From positions 1 to 64,000 of the forward strand of contig JADJOU010000007.1 of the NCBI GenBank assembly GCA_016713645.1: a stretch of DNA of 64,000 nt, in the 5' to 3' direction. This DNA comes from Bacteroidota bacterium (GTDB taxonomy: Bacteria; Bacteroidota; Bacteroidia; Chitinophagales; JADJOU01). The notes beneath the pieces were generated by a model. That model was given only the letters and a program-made list of their open reading frames with translations, did not search any database and was not told where the DNA came from. Below are positions 35,614-44,990 of the stretch, one piece after another. The position numbers and the translations under genes were made by a program. Positions within the stretch are counted from its first letter, which is position 1. Every line of letters starts with the position of its first letter.

Positions 35614-36057
35614 ATGATGAGCGTTTTTAAAATCTCAAAGTTTCATGCAATAGCATATTCTACACTTGGTCTTTTTTTAATGATTGCAGGTTGTAGTAAA
35701 GAAGCATCTAATGTTTATGATGGCGAACCAATCGCTATTATCGAACCCGCGCAAAATCCAATTAATTCAACGGCGGCAGGTAGTGTTAATTATTCATTGA
35801 ATATTACGACAGATAAGAATATTGATTCTGTTTCATTGGCATATCACATTGATTCAACTGGATTGGGTTATAATGCTGGTGATGCATTGAATTATGATAT
35901 GTCATATAAACCGACAACTTTGAGCAATGTAATGAAGATTGATGGTGTGTTTAAAATGCCTAGCAATGTTAAATTCGGCAATGTAGTAAGACTAGTTATT
36001 AGTATGCGTGCAAAAGATAGGCTTTACAGTAAGCAATTGCGCATCGACGTTAGATAA
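35614..36057 (+). CDS. Small predicted lipoprotein downstream of PorP/SprF
   Basis: A 147-residue protein with a lipoprotein signal: LFLMIAGCSK gives a lipobox with Cys near residue 27. The mature part is a single beta-rich domain (SVNYSLNITTDKNID, VVRLVISMRAKD), about 120 residues, resembling an Ig-like fold. It starts 15 bp after the PorP/SprF stop and should be co-transcribed, so a link to that secretion protein or its client is inferred. No named family recognised. Confidence 0.75.
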   Translation: MMSVFKISKFHAIAYSTLGLFLMIAGCSKEASNVYDGEPIAIIEPAQNPINSTAAGSVNYSLNITTDKNIDSVSLAYHIDSTGLGYNAGDALNYDMSYKPTTLSNVMKIDGVFKMPSNVKFGNVVRLVISMRAKDRLYSKQLRIDVR

Positions 36058-36126
36058 TCGAAAAGGAGCTCTCTTGCTTTTTCATGGTATTGATTTATCG
36101 CTTTATTTTTAATTGAATAACACCTC

Positions 36127-36747
36127 ATGGACCTATCTCATCATCGTGTTCAATATTTAAAATCTTCATTTAAAGAAGATTCAGCAGCGTCTAATCCCAT
36201 CGAACAATTTGATATTTGGTTTCACAATGCCATTGAACAAAATATCACCGAATCAAATGCTATGGTCCTTTCAACTTGTTTTGAAAATAAGCCTTCCTCG
36301 CGCGTTGTTTTATTAAAAGAGTATACAGACAAAGGATTTTGTTTTTTCTCTAATTATTCAAGCCGAAAGGGCAAAGAATTGGCATCTAATCCATATGCTT
36401 CTCTATTGTTTTTTTGGAAAGAATTGGAACAACAAGTGCGAATTGAAGGATATATTGAAAGGCTGAGTGAAGAGGGTTCAGACACCTATTTCTATGCACG
36501 TCCTAAGGAAAGTCAAATTGGCGCAATCATTTCACCTCAGAGCAGCATCATCCCCAATAGGAAATTTTTGGAAGATAAATTTGAACATTTTGATCACAGC
36601 CAGATAGTTCGACCAAAAGATTGGGGTGGGTATTTATTGGTGCCCACTGTCGTAGAATTTTGGCAAGGTGGAGAGCATCGCATCCACGATAGATTGCTCT
36701 ATACACTTGAAAATGAACATTGGAAAATCAATCGATTAGCGCCATGA
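36127..36747 (+). CDS. pdxH: Pyridoxamine/pyridoxine 5'-phosphate oxidase
   Basis: FMN enzyme making pyridoxal 5'-phosphate, the final step of vitamin B6 synthesis and salvage. The 206-residue protein shows SSRVVLLKEYTDKGFCFFSN, KGKELASNPYASLLFFW, QQVRIEGYIERLS and the C-terminal signature VVEFWQGGEHRIHDR, with the substrate-binding Arg-His. Normal length. Its stop TGA overlaps the ATG of deoC by 4 bp, so the two are translationally coupled. Confidence 0.96.
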   Translation: MDLSHHRVQYLKSSFKEDSAASNPIEQFDIWFHNAIEQNITESNAMVLSTCFENKPSSRVVLLKEYTDKGFCFFSNYSSRKGKELASNPYASLLFFWKELEQQVRIEGYIERLSEEGSDTYFYARPKESQIGAIISPQSSIIPNRKFLEDKFEHFDHSQIVRPKDWGGYLLVPTVVEFWQGGEHRIHDRLLYTLENEHWKINRLAP

Positions 36748-37409
36748 AAATTGAGCTCAATAAAACCATTGATCATACCAATTTAAAGCCAAATGCCTCA
36801 ACGGATGATTTCATAAAATTATGCGATGAAGCCATTCTGTATAATTTTAAATCGGTTTGTGTCCCTCCTTCATGGGTAGAATTCTGTGCCGATCGATTGC
36901 GCAATGAGGAGGTATTAGTCTGCATGGTGATTGGCTTTCCCTTGGATATTCAACCACGCAAACTAAAAATATACGAAGTAAAAAATGCCCTAGAAAATGG
37001 TGCTGACGAAATTGATTTGGTGGTCAATATCTCTGCGGTTAAATCAAATTTTTGGGAAGATGTAGAAGATGAGATTCAGCTCATTTCAATGTTTGTAAAA
37101 AATAAAAATAAGCTACTGAAAGTGATATTTGAAACTGCATATTTGTCAGATGCAGAAATCATTCAGCTTTGCACAATCTGTTCGACTTGGGGAGTTGCAT
37201 TTGTGAAAACTTCTACAGGCTTTGGTCCTGCTGGGGCCAATATCGAACAAGTAAGATTGATGAAGGCAAATATCAATCCAAGTATGCAGGTCAAAGCTTC
37301 AGGAGGAATTAGAAATTATGAAGAGGCAAAAGCAATGATAGAGGCAGGCGCGGGAAGATTGGGAACATCTTCTGGAGTGATTATTATACAAGAGTTTAAA
37401 TTGCAATAG
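36744..37409 (+). CDS. deoC: Deoxyribose-phosphate aldolase
   Basis: Splits 2-deoxyribose 5-phosphate into acetaldehyde and glyceraldehyde 3-phosphate in deoxynucleoside catabolism. The start at 36744 (MKIELNKTIDHTNLKPNAS) overlaps the pdxH stop (ATGA); the earlier in-frame ATG at 36720 lies inside pdxH and lacks family similarity. Motifs: the catalytic Asp in EIDLVVNISAV, KVIFETAYL, the Schiff-base Lys in AFVKTSTGF and the second active-site Lys in VKASGGIR. About 221 residues, intact. The SPOR gene follows at 6 bp. Confidence 0.95.
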   Translation: MKIELNKTIDHTNLKPNASTDDFIKLCDEAILYNFKSVCVPPSWVEFCADRLRNEEVLVCMVIGFPLDIQPRKLKIYEVKNALENGADEIDLVVNISAVKSNFWEDVEDEIQLISMFVKNKNKLLKVIFETAYLSDAEIIQLCTICSTWGVAFVKTSTGFGPAGANIEQVRLMKANINPSMQVKASGGIRNYEEAKAMIEAGAGRLGTSSGVIIIQEFKLQ

Positions 37410-37414
37410 GAAAT

Positions 37415-37831
37415 ATGAAAGTGATTCAATGTATTATTTTGTTTTTTGTTTCTGAAGCTTTGCTCGCGCAAGATTCTATGAGCACTGTGGCAAAACCAAC
37501 AATAAAGGTTAATGATCATTCAGGAATTTATTCACTTATGGAGCGACATAAATTGCTCAATGATAGAAATGTATTCAGTCCAGGATTTAGAATCCAAATT
37601 GCCTTTACAAATAATAAAGAAGAGGCCATGAATTACAAAAAGGAGTTTTACCAGCGCTTTCCCAATTTGAGGTGTTATACGACCTATGAACAACCCTATC
37701 ATAAAGTTCGAATAGGGGATTATCAAAATCTCAATGAGACAAAGAGAGACTTATCGACAATTTTGGAATTTTTCCCGGGGGCATTTGTTGTCGCAGACAA
37801 AGTGCGCATCCGAAAAATGAATACGGAATAG
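37415..37831 (+). CDS. Exported SPOR-domain protein
   Basis: A 138-residue protein with a signal peptide (FVSEALLAQ, cleavage near residue 19) and one SPOR domain. The domain spans about residues 55-133: FRIQIAFTNNKEEAMNYKKE, FPNLRCYTTYEQPYHKVRIG, GAFVVADKVRI. SPOR domains bind denuded peptidoglycan glycan strands, often at division sites. It lies 6 bp after deoC, so it may share its transcript. Intact. Confidence 0.88.
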   Translation: MKVIQCIILFFVSEALLAQDSMSTVAKPTIKVNDHSGIYSLMERHKLLNDRNVFSPGFRIQIAFTNNKEEAMNYKKEFYQRFPNLRCYTTYEQPYHKVRIGDYQNLNETKRDLSTILEFFPGAFVVADKVRIRKMNTE

Positions 37832-37874
37832 AATTTTTTTGATTTAGAGGAATGCCGTTCAATTGTAAAAAACA

Positions 37875-37904
37875 AAAAAGCCTTCTATTGCTAGAAGGCT
37901 TTTT
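37875..37904. terminator. Bidirectional terminator between the SPOR gene and the initiator tRNA gene
   Basis: Stem AAAAAGCCTTCTA / TAGAAGGCTTTTT with a 4-nt loop. A run on the left, T run on the right, so it can serve both the plus-strand operon and the convergent tRNA transcript. Confidence 0.88.
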
Positions 37905-37907
37905 TAG

Positions 37908-37979
37908 TAGCGGAGACAGGACTCGAACCTGTGACCCTCGGGTTATGAGCCCGATGAGCTACCTCTGCTCTACTCCGCG
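37908..37979 (-). tRNA. Initiator tRNA-fMet (anticodon CAT)
   Basis: Read on the minus strand it folds into a 72-nt cloverleaf: acceptor CGCGGAG / CTCCGCT, D stem GAGC / GCTC, anticodon stem TCGGG / CCCGA around CTCATAA (anticodon CAT), and T arm ACAGG TTCGAGT CCTGT, with discriminator A. The first acceptor position is mismatched (C1 against T), and three G:C pairs close the anticodon stem (GGG/CCC). Both mark an initiator rather than an elongator methionine tRNA. CCA is not encoded. Confidence 0.95.
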
Positions 37980-37989
37980 GTAATGGGCG

Positions 37990-37997
37990 CAAAGATA
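37990..37997 (-). promoter_or_regulatory. Putative -7 element of the tRNA-fMet gene
   Basis: CAAAGATA on the plus strand, i.e. TATCTTTG on the minus strand, a full TAnnTTTG match 10 bp before the 5' end of the tRNA. No clear -33 TTTG. Confidence 0.4.
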
Positions 37998-38046
37998 AAC
38001 TTAGTTTTTATATTCTATTGTTTATTTTTACTTATTAATTCATTTT

Positions 38047-38517
38047 ATGAAATCCATAGAAGATTGGTTGACTGAATATGGTGAGAGTCACCAGAATAGT
38101 GCAAACAAGAGAATTCACTGGCTCTGTGTCCCTTTGATTCTATTTTCTATCCTAGGTTTTTTTATATACATCCCATTTCCAATCGATAAAACATGGTGGT
38201 TGAATTGGGGTGGACTCTCCATTCTCCTCGCTTTTATTTTTTATTGGCGATTGTCTAAATCTCTTGCTGGGGGCTTTGTCGTTGTTGCATTGAGCATGCT
38301 TATCTTAAATTGGTGGATATATACCATGCTTAGTTCCTCAAAAATAAATGCTTTGACTATTAGTTTGTTTATCTTTGTTATAGCATGGTTAGGGCAATTT
38401 TATGGACATAAGCTAGAAGGGAAGAAGCCGAGTTTTTTTAAAGACATCCAATTTTTATTGATAGGCCCCATTTGGTTGTTGGTATTTATTTATCGGAAAT
38501 TTAATATAGAATATTGA
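38047..38517 (+). CDS. Mpo1-like (DUF962) membrane protein
   Basis: A 156-residue integral membrane protein of the Mpo1/YGL010w family. The conserved start is WLTEYGESHQNSANKRIHWL, with the His residues that bind iron in the yeast enzyme, followed by CVPLILFSILG. Further helices lie at about 58-76, 80-97, 104-120 and 135-152, and GQFYGHKLEGKKPSFFKD contains the second conserved His set. Yeast Mpo1 is a dioxygenase in alpha-oxidation of 2-hydroxy fatty acids; bacterial function is inferred. Its stop TGA shares one base with the ATG of the next gene (TGATG), so they are coupled. Confidence 0.9.
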   Translation: MKSIEDWLTEYGESHQNSANKRIHWLCVPLILFSILGFFIYIPFPIDKTWWLNWGGLSILLAFIFYWRLSKSLAGGFVVVALSMLILNWWIYTMLSSSKINALTISLFIFVIAWLGQFYGHKLEGKKPSFFKDIQFLLIGPIWLLVFIYRKFNIEY

Positions 38518-39344
38518 TGTTTGTTTGGCTTTATTTATTTTGTGCTTGGTTGCCCGCGGAGATTCCAAAGGCATCGCAGTTGATTGAGCAGATGAACCGG
38601 TCCATTACGAATATTAAAAATGTTCAGTACGATTTTACAATGGATGAGCGATGGTTTAATAAAACAGTGCATTCCGAGAGTCATATCCGAGTTCGATTAA
38701 ATCCAACTGCTGTGTATTTGAAATTTATTAAATCCAATTCGCCAGCAAAAGAAGTCCTATATAATCCTGAACTCTACGGATCAAAAGCTCAAATAAGTAT
38801 TGGGAAATATATTCCAACCATTGGGTTAAATGTTTCAAACGTTAAAATGAGAAATGAGCAGCATCATACGATTATCGATGCAGGATTTGGGAAATTGAAT
38901 AAAATCTTATATCGCGCGTATAAAGATGATGTGGCTAATTTCGATCGGATATCTACCGTCGAGGATAATGTCGAATTTGGAGGGAGAAAATGTTGGAGAG
39001 TCGTGATGTTTTCCAATCAATTCACCTATGTCCACTATATTGTTCAAAAAGGGGAGACTCTTGCCAGAATAGCCAATAGCAAAGGAGTCTCTGAGTACCT
39101 GATTCTTGAGAAAAACGAGATGAAAGATTATACAAATTTTAAAGAAGGCCAGGATATTCTCATACCAAATGCATATAGTAAGCGATTTGTTTGCCTTATT
39201 GATAAAGAAAATTATCTTCCCATCTATCAAGAAGTGTATGATGACAAAGGTATTTTCGAGAAGTACAGCTATTCAAAAGTAAAAGTCAAGCATCCAATTA
39301 CGGAGATTGAATTCAGTAAAAAGAATAAGGAGTATTGTCTTTGA
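38517..39344 (+). CDS. Exported DUF1571 protein with an inserted LysM domain
   Basis: Start ATG at 38517 within TGATG. Signal peptide about 1-16 (LYLFCAWLPAE). Residues about 20-175 and 225-275 match DUF1571 (SITNIKNVQYDFTMDERW, LNPTAVYLKF, RKCWRVVMFS, NYLPIYQEVYDDKGIFEKY, EIEFSKKNKEY). Between them lies a LysM domain: HYIVQKGETLARIANSKGVS followed by ILEKNEMKDYTNFKEGQDIL. LysM binds peptidoglycan or chitin-like glycans, so the protein is probably periplasmic and wall-associated; the role of DUF1571 is unknown. Coupled to the Mpo1-like gene. Intact. Confidence 0.85.
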   Translation: MFVWLYLFCAWLPAEIPKASQLIEQMNRSITNIKNVQYDFTMDERWFNKTVHSESHIRVRLNPTAVYLKFIKSNSPAKEVLYNPELYGSKAQISIGKYIPTIGLNVSNVKMRNEQHHTIIDAGFGKLNKILYRAYKDDVANFDRISTVEDNVEFGGRKCWRVVMFSNQFTYVHYIVQKGETLARIANSKGVSEYLILEKNEMKDYTNFKEGQDILIPNAYSKRFVCLIDKENYLPIYQEVYDDKGIFEKYSYSKVKVKHPITEIEFSKKNKEYCL

Positions 39345-39372
39345 TTTACCGGTTATATTTTTTAAACAGTTA

Positions 39373-40268
39373 TTACTTGATAGGGTAATAAATTTCTGTC
39401 AACCATTTCGAACTATCTGGCTCAGCCAAGGAAATGTTTTTGCTTTTACTGTGCCAGCATCTTTGCCCATAGTCTATGTGGCTATTCCAGCCTCAACTTT
39501 AAAATCTTTATCTAAGGAGAATTCATGGTAAAAAGCGAAAGGAGCCCCCGCCATTTCTAGCTTTTGTGTTTTGATTTGCGCAGCACATTGACTGTAGCAT
39601 TCCCCTAATTTTTGAGGAATGTTTTGCATATTCATCATGCTGCTTACTGCTACGGCATTAAATGAAGGAACTTGTGTCTCCTCTATTTTATAGGGGTTTT
39701 CTGTTACAGGGGACACTTCATTTTTAAGTGTGTTATCAATATTTGTTAATCCTTCTTCAAATACACCCTTCATCATCATTTTCATGGCGATGCCCATATA
39801 TCCACCGATGAGTTTATGTATTAAACCCCATGCGCCTTCCCCTTGTCCCATATCGGAATCCATGGACCAAGTCAATTCAGTGCCGCCTTCTACTTTTTTG
39901 AAATGAAATGCGCCTTGCGAAGGACCGCCTTCTGCGAATAAAAGTTCAGAGATGATATGTTCATTTTCTTTGCAATCCGTATACTTCATGGAGCCTTTGC
40001 CCACGTATTTATTTTGGCTTTCCCAACTATAAGATGCGCCTGTACCAACGGTAATTTCTCCAAAATTCTTTTGCATGGTAGAATCCATTTTGTCCCAAGG
40101 ACTCCATTTGCTCCAATTTTTTATATCATTGAGGAAATGATATACTTTAGAAATGTCATGTTTGATGACTTTTTTCCCTTCTACATGGACTTGTTTCGGC
40201 AAGAAAAATCCAACTATAACGAGGATTAATAAGAAGATTCCGAGGAATTTAAATAGTTTTAATATCAT
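39373..40268 (-). CDS. SRPBCC / GyrI-like domain protein (in-frame stop and internal deletion)
   Basis: N-terminal membrane helix (LFKFLGIFLLILVIVGFFL), then a START-like SRPBCC domain (HDISKVYHFLNDIKNWSKWS, GASYSWESQNKYVGKGS), then a GyrI-like/AraC-effector-binding domain (KIEETQVPSFNAVAVSS). The frame meets TAG at 39474-39476 after VEAGIAT, but the family sequence goes on in frame as TMGKDAGTVKAKTF. It then jumps, in another frame, to LAEPDSSKWLTEIYYPIK and a TAA at 39373-39375, which is the normal end of these proteins. About 45-55 residues of the GyrI domain are missing between the two. Function of the family is not established; small-molecule binding is inferred from the folds. Confidence 0.75.
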
Positions 40269-40329
40269 AGATGTTCAATTAAGTTGAACAAATGTAGGAT
40301 TTTTTTTGTCTTTAAGTAAATTGAGCACA

Positions 40330-40902
40330 ATGAAAAAATACTACATGGCATTTCTCGCATTTCTAGCAACGTGCGGCAATAAAGCACCAAAGCAAAAAGT
40401 GACACATGCGGAATCAATCTATGACTTTGAAGTGAAGGATATCAAAGGAAATCCTTTAAGTCTCGCTAAGTATAAAGGGAAAATCGTTGTGATTGTAAAT
40501 GTTGCAAGCAAATGTGGCCTTACGCCACAATATGAAGGGATTCAGAAATTTTATGAAGAATATAAATCCAAAGATGTGGTCGTATTAGGCTTTCCTGCGA
40601 ATAATTTTTTATTTCAAGAGCCTGGTTCTGATAAAGATATTGAGCAGTTCTGCACACTGAAATATCATGTGACATTTGATATGTTTTCAAAAATTGATGT
40701 CAAGGGAAGCAATATCCATCCCTTATATCAATACCTAACAAAAAAAGAATTAAATGGAAAAGAGGATGCGGAAGTATCATGGAATTTCCAAAAGTTTCTT
40801 GTTGGGAAAGATGGAAAATTGGTCAAGTCATTCTCTCCGAAAACGAAGGTCTCGGATGAGGAATTTATTAAAGTGATTGATTCCCTTTTGTCAAAAGAAT
40901 AG
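40330..40902 (+). CDS. Glutathione peroxidase-like thiol peroxidase (lipoprotein)
   Basis: Reduces peroxides using an active-site Cys (not selenocysteine), as most bacterial members do, probably with thioredoxin. The start at 40330 (MKKYYMAFLAFLATCGNK) gives a lipoprotein signal with Cys near residue 15. Motifs: VIVNVASKCGLTPQY with peroxidatic Cys, LGFPANNFLFQEPGSD, and WNFQKFLVGKDG with the Trp-Asn-Phe of the catalytic tetrad. About 190 residues, intact. The membrane anchor suggests protection of the periplasm or envelope. Confidence 0.93.
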   Translation: MKKYYMAFLAFLATCGNKAPKQKVTHAESIYDFEVKDIKGNPLSLAKYKGKIVVIVNVASKCGLTPQYEGIQKFYEEYKSKDVVVLGFPANNFLFQEPGSDKDIEQFCTLKYHVTFDMFSKIDVKGSNIHPLYQYLTKKELNGKEDAEVSWNFQKFLVGKDGKLVKSFSPKTKVSDEEFIKVIDSLLSKE

Positions 40903-41010
40903 CAAGATCATTTGAAAATTCCAGTTAAAGAGTCGTGATAAAAATTATACTAGTCTTAGTTCCATTCAAAGCAAAGGCTATAGATAATGGGATACACTTG
41001 ACCACCCTAA

Positions 41011-42574
41011 TTAATGTGAAACATAAAATTGAATATGTTCCTTTATGTTGTCTAAACGATGAATAGTCAAATAATATACCCCTGATTCAAGTTGAGTGGT
41101 CGCTAAAATAAAATGGGTAGCATTCATTTTTTCAATTGGAATATTCATTTTTTTACCAATTGCATCAGTTACAACTAATTGGGTTATTACAATATTGGAT
41201 TGAGGAATAAAATTTAGAAAATCATTACTGGGATTGGGATAAATCATGTGCAAATCACTAGCAGAATGATCATGAATTCTATTGATATTATTTGAATCAA
41301 CTATCGTAATACATATTGAAAAATCAGTGCATTTTGAAGAAGTGACAGCTACTTTATAAGAGCCACTAGATTTGACTTCGTAAAATTGATTGGTTGCACC
41401 TAGTATCGGTTGATTGGTTGCGCAATTATACCATTGATAGCCCGCGTTGTTTTGTAAAGCGATGATATTATTTCCAGAAACATTTGTCAATACAGAAGGC
41501 AATGCTCTTTTAAATAGATTTAATGTAATAGTAGAATCGCAGCCATTTGATGCTGCTAGAGTTTTAGTGAATGTACCTCCATTTTTCAAATCACTTCCAT
41601 TCCATTTATAGGTTTCATTAGCACAAAAAGTGTCATTGAATGAATTGGCTTTAACAGGTTTTACAATGAGTTGCAACGTCACAACTGAATCACACCCATT
41701 TGAAGCAGGGAATGTATCTAGATAATTCCCAGATAAATATTCAAATTTTCCATTCCAAAAATAGTTTTGATTGGAGCAGATAGATTTTGAAAATGATGAA
41801 GACTTGTTATTACCTGGTAAAACTATGAGATTAAGTGTAACAATAGAGTCACAGTTTTTTGAACTTTTAAAGGTATCCAAGTAATTTCCCGAAGTAGTTC
41901 GGGAAATTCCATTCCAAGTATAGGATTGATTGGAACAAATAGTTTGTGAAAATGAAAACGATTTTATAGGATTTAGAGATAATTGCAAGGTTACAATTGA
42001 ATCGCATCCTAGAAAAGAAGTAAATGTATCTTTGTAATTTCCAGAGGTAGTTTGCACTATCCCATTCCATAAATAAGATTGATTGCTGCAAATGGATTGT
42101 GGGTAATTGGTGTTTTTAATAGGATTGACAATCAAATTTAAAGTAACTATTGAATCACAACCTTGAAAGGAGGCAATTGTGTCATTGTAATTTCCGGCAA
42201 CAGTGCGTTCAATTCCTTTCCATACATAGGATTGATTAGAGCAAATGGTTTGTGAAAATGAAGAAGATTGAATTGGATTAACTTTTAGAATTAAGGTTAC
42301 AAAAGAATCACACCCATTTGAAGCCGTAAAAGTATCTAAATAATTTCCTGCTGTTTTTCGAGCAATACCATTCCAAGTATAAGATTGATTGGAGCAGATG
42401 GTTTGATTAAAAGAAGATGATTTGGTATTACCTGGTAAGACAGTGAGGTTTAAAGTTACAAAAGAATCGCAGCCATTGAAAGCAACAAATTTAGCTTTAT
42501 ACTGACCAGTAGTATTTCGACCAATACCTCCCCAATTAATTGCTTGATTCGCGCATATAGTTTGTGAAAAGACG
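41011..42574 (-). CDS. C-terminal part of a giant T9SS client: seven Cys-containing repeats and type A sorting domain
   Basis: Last segment of a protein of about 1,330 residues (45026 to 41011). It has seven repeats of about 65-70 residues: QTICSNQSYTWNGI, xRTTSGNYLDTF, NGCDSIVTLNL, each with two Cys that could pair within the repeat. After a short Ig-like unit (GYQWYNCATNQPILGATNQF) comes a type A T9SS domain (LHMIYPNPSNDFLNF...LESGVYYLTIH). ATG codons inside the repeats are not real starts: the frame is open back to about 42574, where it joins the preceding segment through a one-base shift (reconstructed FSQTICANQAINWGGIGR). Predicted to be exposed on the surface. Confidence 0.82.
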
Positions 42575-44354
42575 AGAAATAATTGGATTTATTGTAATAG
42601 CGAATTACAATTTTGCTCTCCCATTCTTTAGATATAATAACAAATTTATATATTGTATCGTCAGTTAATAATAAATCAGTAACATTGCTGGTGCTAATAA
42701 CACTATTGCAATTATTTAAACTTCCCACAATAGGCTCAGCTTGATTGGAAACAGAGAAAGTTTCAACATCAGCAATAGCTCCAAAATCACAATTTAAATT
42801 GTTTATATAGTAATTACCATTCTTTAAAGGACTAATTGTTCCAGATCCAATTAAATCATTGTTGACTGATCCAACTATTGAATTATTTGTATCCACTTCA
42901 CCAACCGTACTTGAATTACCATTGCACAAAGTCACTGCTCCAACATAACTTTTTGCTCCTCTATTCCAATTAGAACTTACTGCAATGTAATTTCCATTAT
43001 CTAATGCAACTGATTTAATAATTCCAACTTTATCATTAAGTGTTGTTCCTACAAGAGAATTACTTAATTTAACAGTATCACTAGTGCTATTATTTCCATT
43101 ACACCAAGTTACTGCTCCAACGTTGGCAAGTGTTGCATTATCCCAATTAGGGCTAGAAACGACATAATGTCCATTGGTCAATGCTGTAACTTTTGAACTT
43201 CCTATCTGATCACCAGTTTTAATTCCTATCAATGAATTGCTTGCACTGATTACCCCTGCTGAACCACTATATCCGTTTCCCCAGGTTACTGATCCAACAT
43301 TTGCTATAGAGCCATTGTCCCAATTAGGATTGCAAGTGATATAATGTCCATTTGAAAGTGCAACTATGCTATTTGTATTACCAACTTGATCATTTGATGT
43401 AGAACCAATGAGGGAATTGCCAACACTTACAGCACCTGAAATACCTGTTGTTCCATTTCCCCATGTTACTGCACCTGCATTCACTAAAATTCCATTATCC
43501 CAACCAGCACTGCCAACGGCATAATTTCCGTTGGTCAAAGCAACAGTATATCCTCCAACGCTATCATTCGTTTTTGTTCCAACTAAAGAATTGCTGATAC
43601 TAATGATTCCAGTGATTCCAATTGTGCCGTTACCCCAAGTAGCTGCTCCTGCATTTTGAAATGTTCCATTTTTCCAGTTCGGACTTGAAACGACATAATT
43701 TCCATTATTTAAAATAGTAATGCTACCATTTCCAATTTTATCACTTGTTGAGGTCCCAATCAAAGAATTGCTTATATTTATATTACCAGTCACGCCAATA
43801 GCCCCATTTCCAAAAGTGACTGCTCCGACATCATTTGTCAAACCATTGTCCCAATCAGGACTAGAAACTAAATAGTTCCCATTTCCCAAACTTGTAGTTT
43901 TTGTACCAATATTATCAAAGGCCTTCGTCCCTATTAATGAATTACTGGAATTTATTGTTCCAGAAATTCCAATACTACCACTTCCCAATGTTACAGCTCC
44001 AGCATTTATTATTGTACCATTGTCCCAATTAGGACTTGATATGACATAATTATCATTACTCGTAATCAATAAGTTATTACCATTTCCAACATTATCACCA
44101 GCCTTAGTTCCAATTAATGAATTGCCTATATTGATGATACCAGTAATACCAGTTGATCCATTACCCCAAGTTACTGCTCCAGCATCTGTTACTGTTACAT
44201 TATCCCATTTTGGACTAAATATTACATAATTTCCATTGCTAAAAGCATTAAAAATTGTTCCTGAACCAATATTATCATTAGCATGAGATCCAATTAATGA
44301 ATTGCTTGAGCTAATTAAACCAGTTACACCAGTTGTTCCATTTCCCCATGTCAC
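42456..44354 (-). CDS. Middle part of the giant T9SS client: NWDNG...GAVTWGNG tandem repeats
   Basis: Contains about nine tandem units of about 55 residues on the pattern ALTNGNYVVSSPNWDNG, GAVTWGNGTTGISGxxS, NSLIGTKTNDQVGS. Each unit would make a four-stranded blade, so a large propeller-like or solenoid structure is likely; I believe the unit resembles the Pfam repeat DUF5650, unverified. The last 100 residues before 42574 (TSNVTDLLLTDDTIYKFVII) are a spacer to the Cys repeats. The frame is continuous with 44402-44590 (one more unit) through a one-base deletion in an A run at 44426-44430, and ends in noise after about 42574. Confidence 0.82.
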   Translation of the reverse strand: MTWGNGTTGVTGLISSSNSLIGSHANDNIGSGTIFNAFSNGNYVIFSPKWDNVTVTDAGAVTWGNGSTGITGIINIGNSLIGTKAGDNVGNGNNLLITSNDNYVISSPNWDNGTIINAGAVTLGSGSIGISGTINSSNSLIGTKAFDNIGTKTTSLGNGNYLVSSPDWDNGLTNDVGAVTFGNGAIGVTGNINISNSLIGTSTSDKIGNGSITILNNGNYVVSSPNWKNGTFQNAGAATWGNGTIGITGIISISNSLVGTKTNDSVGGYTVALTNGNYAVGSAGWDNGILVNAGAVTWGNGTTGISGAVSVGNSLIGSTSNDQVGNTNSIVALSNGHYITCNPNWDNGSIANVGSVTWGNGYSGSAGVISASNSLIGIKTGDQIGSSKVTALTNGHYVVSSPNWDNATLANVGAVTWCNGNNSTSDTVKLSNSLVGTTLNDKVGIIKSVALDNGNYIAVSSNWNRGAKSYVGAVTLCNGNSSTVGEVDTNNSIVGSVNNDLIGSGTISPLKNGNYYINNLNCDFGAIADVETFSVSNQAEPIVGSLNNCNSVISTSNVTDLLLTDDTIYKFVIISKEWESKIVIRYYNKSNYFSSFHKLYARIKQLIGEVLVEILLVSIKLNLLLSMAAILL

Positions 44355-44990
44355 AGCACCTGCATCTTTAATGGTACCATCGTCCCATAAAGGACTGCAA
44401 ACTATATAATTTCCATTTTCAATGGAAAAACATCTCCGACTTTATTCCCAACATTAGCTCCAATTAATGAATTATTAATACCGACAACACCTGCCGATCC
44501 GCTTGACCCATTCCCCCATGTCACAGCTCCATATTCTTCTATAGCTGAAGAATTTTTCCAATATTGGCTTTTAATAACAAAAATTACCATTGGTTAGAGG
44601 AACTATGCCGTTATAACCAACCCAATCATATTTGTTTGATCCAATAATAGAATTAATCACACTTATTGTATCATTCATACCAGTCGTACCATTAACCCAA
44701 GTCACCGCTCCTACTTCAATTTTACTTCCATTGCACCAAGATGGACTACAAACTACAAAATTCCCATTAGTCAATGCAAAAACACCACCAGATCCTACAA
44801 AATCAGTATTTTTAGTTCCTGAAAAAGAACTAATCAAAGTGTGGTCAGAACCTTTATATAAATAAATGGCACCCTTATTATTAAAGTTAGCTCTGACGAC
44901 ATAATTTCCATTGGTCAAAACAGTAACTTTATTTCCAAATCCAGATGGACCGCTGATGGTGATGTTTTGTGCTATGTTAATGTTGAAATT
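42750..44990 (-). repeat. About 12 tandem ~165-bp units encoding the NWDNG/GAVTWGNG/NSLIG repeat
   Basis: Counting the NSLIG-like element gives about twelve units, from SSFSGTKNTDFVG near the N-terminus to NSIVGSVNNDLIG at the end. At the protein level spacing is about 55 residues; DNA copies differ at many third positions, so they are not recent duplicates. Confidence 0.8.

Noticed and set aside
37908..37979. Elongator tRNA-Met or tRNA-Ile2 (CAT)
   Set aside because: The mismatched first acceptor pair and three G:C pairs in the anticodon stem mark the initiator.
40978..41010. Terminator between the glutathione peroxidase and the repeat client gene
   Set aside because: No stable inverted repeat with a T run was found in the 108-bp spacer.
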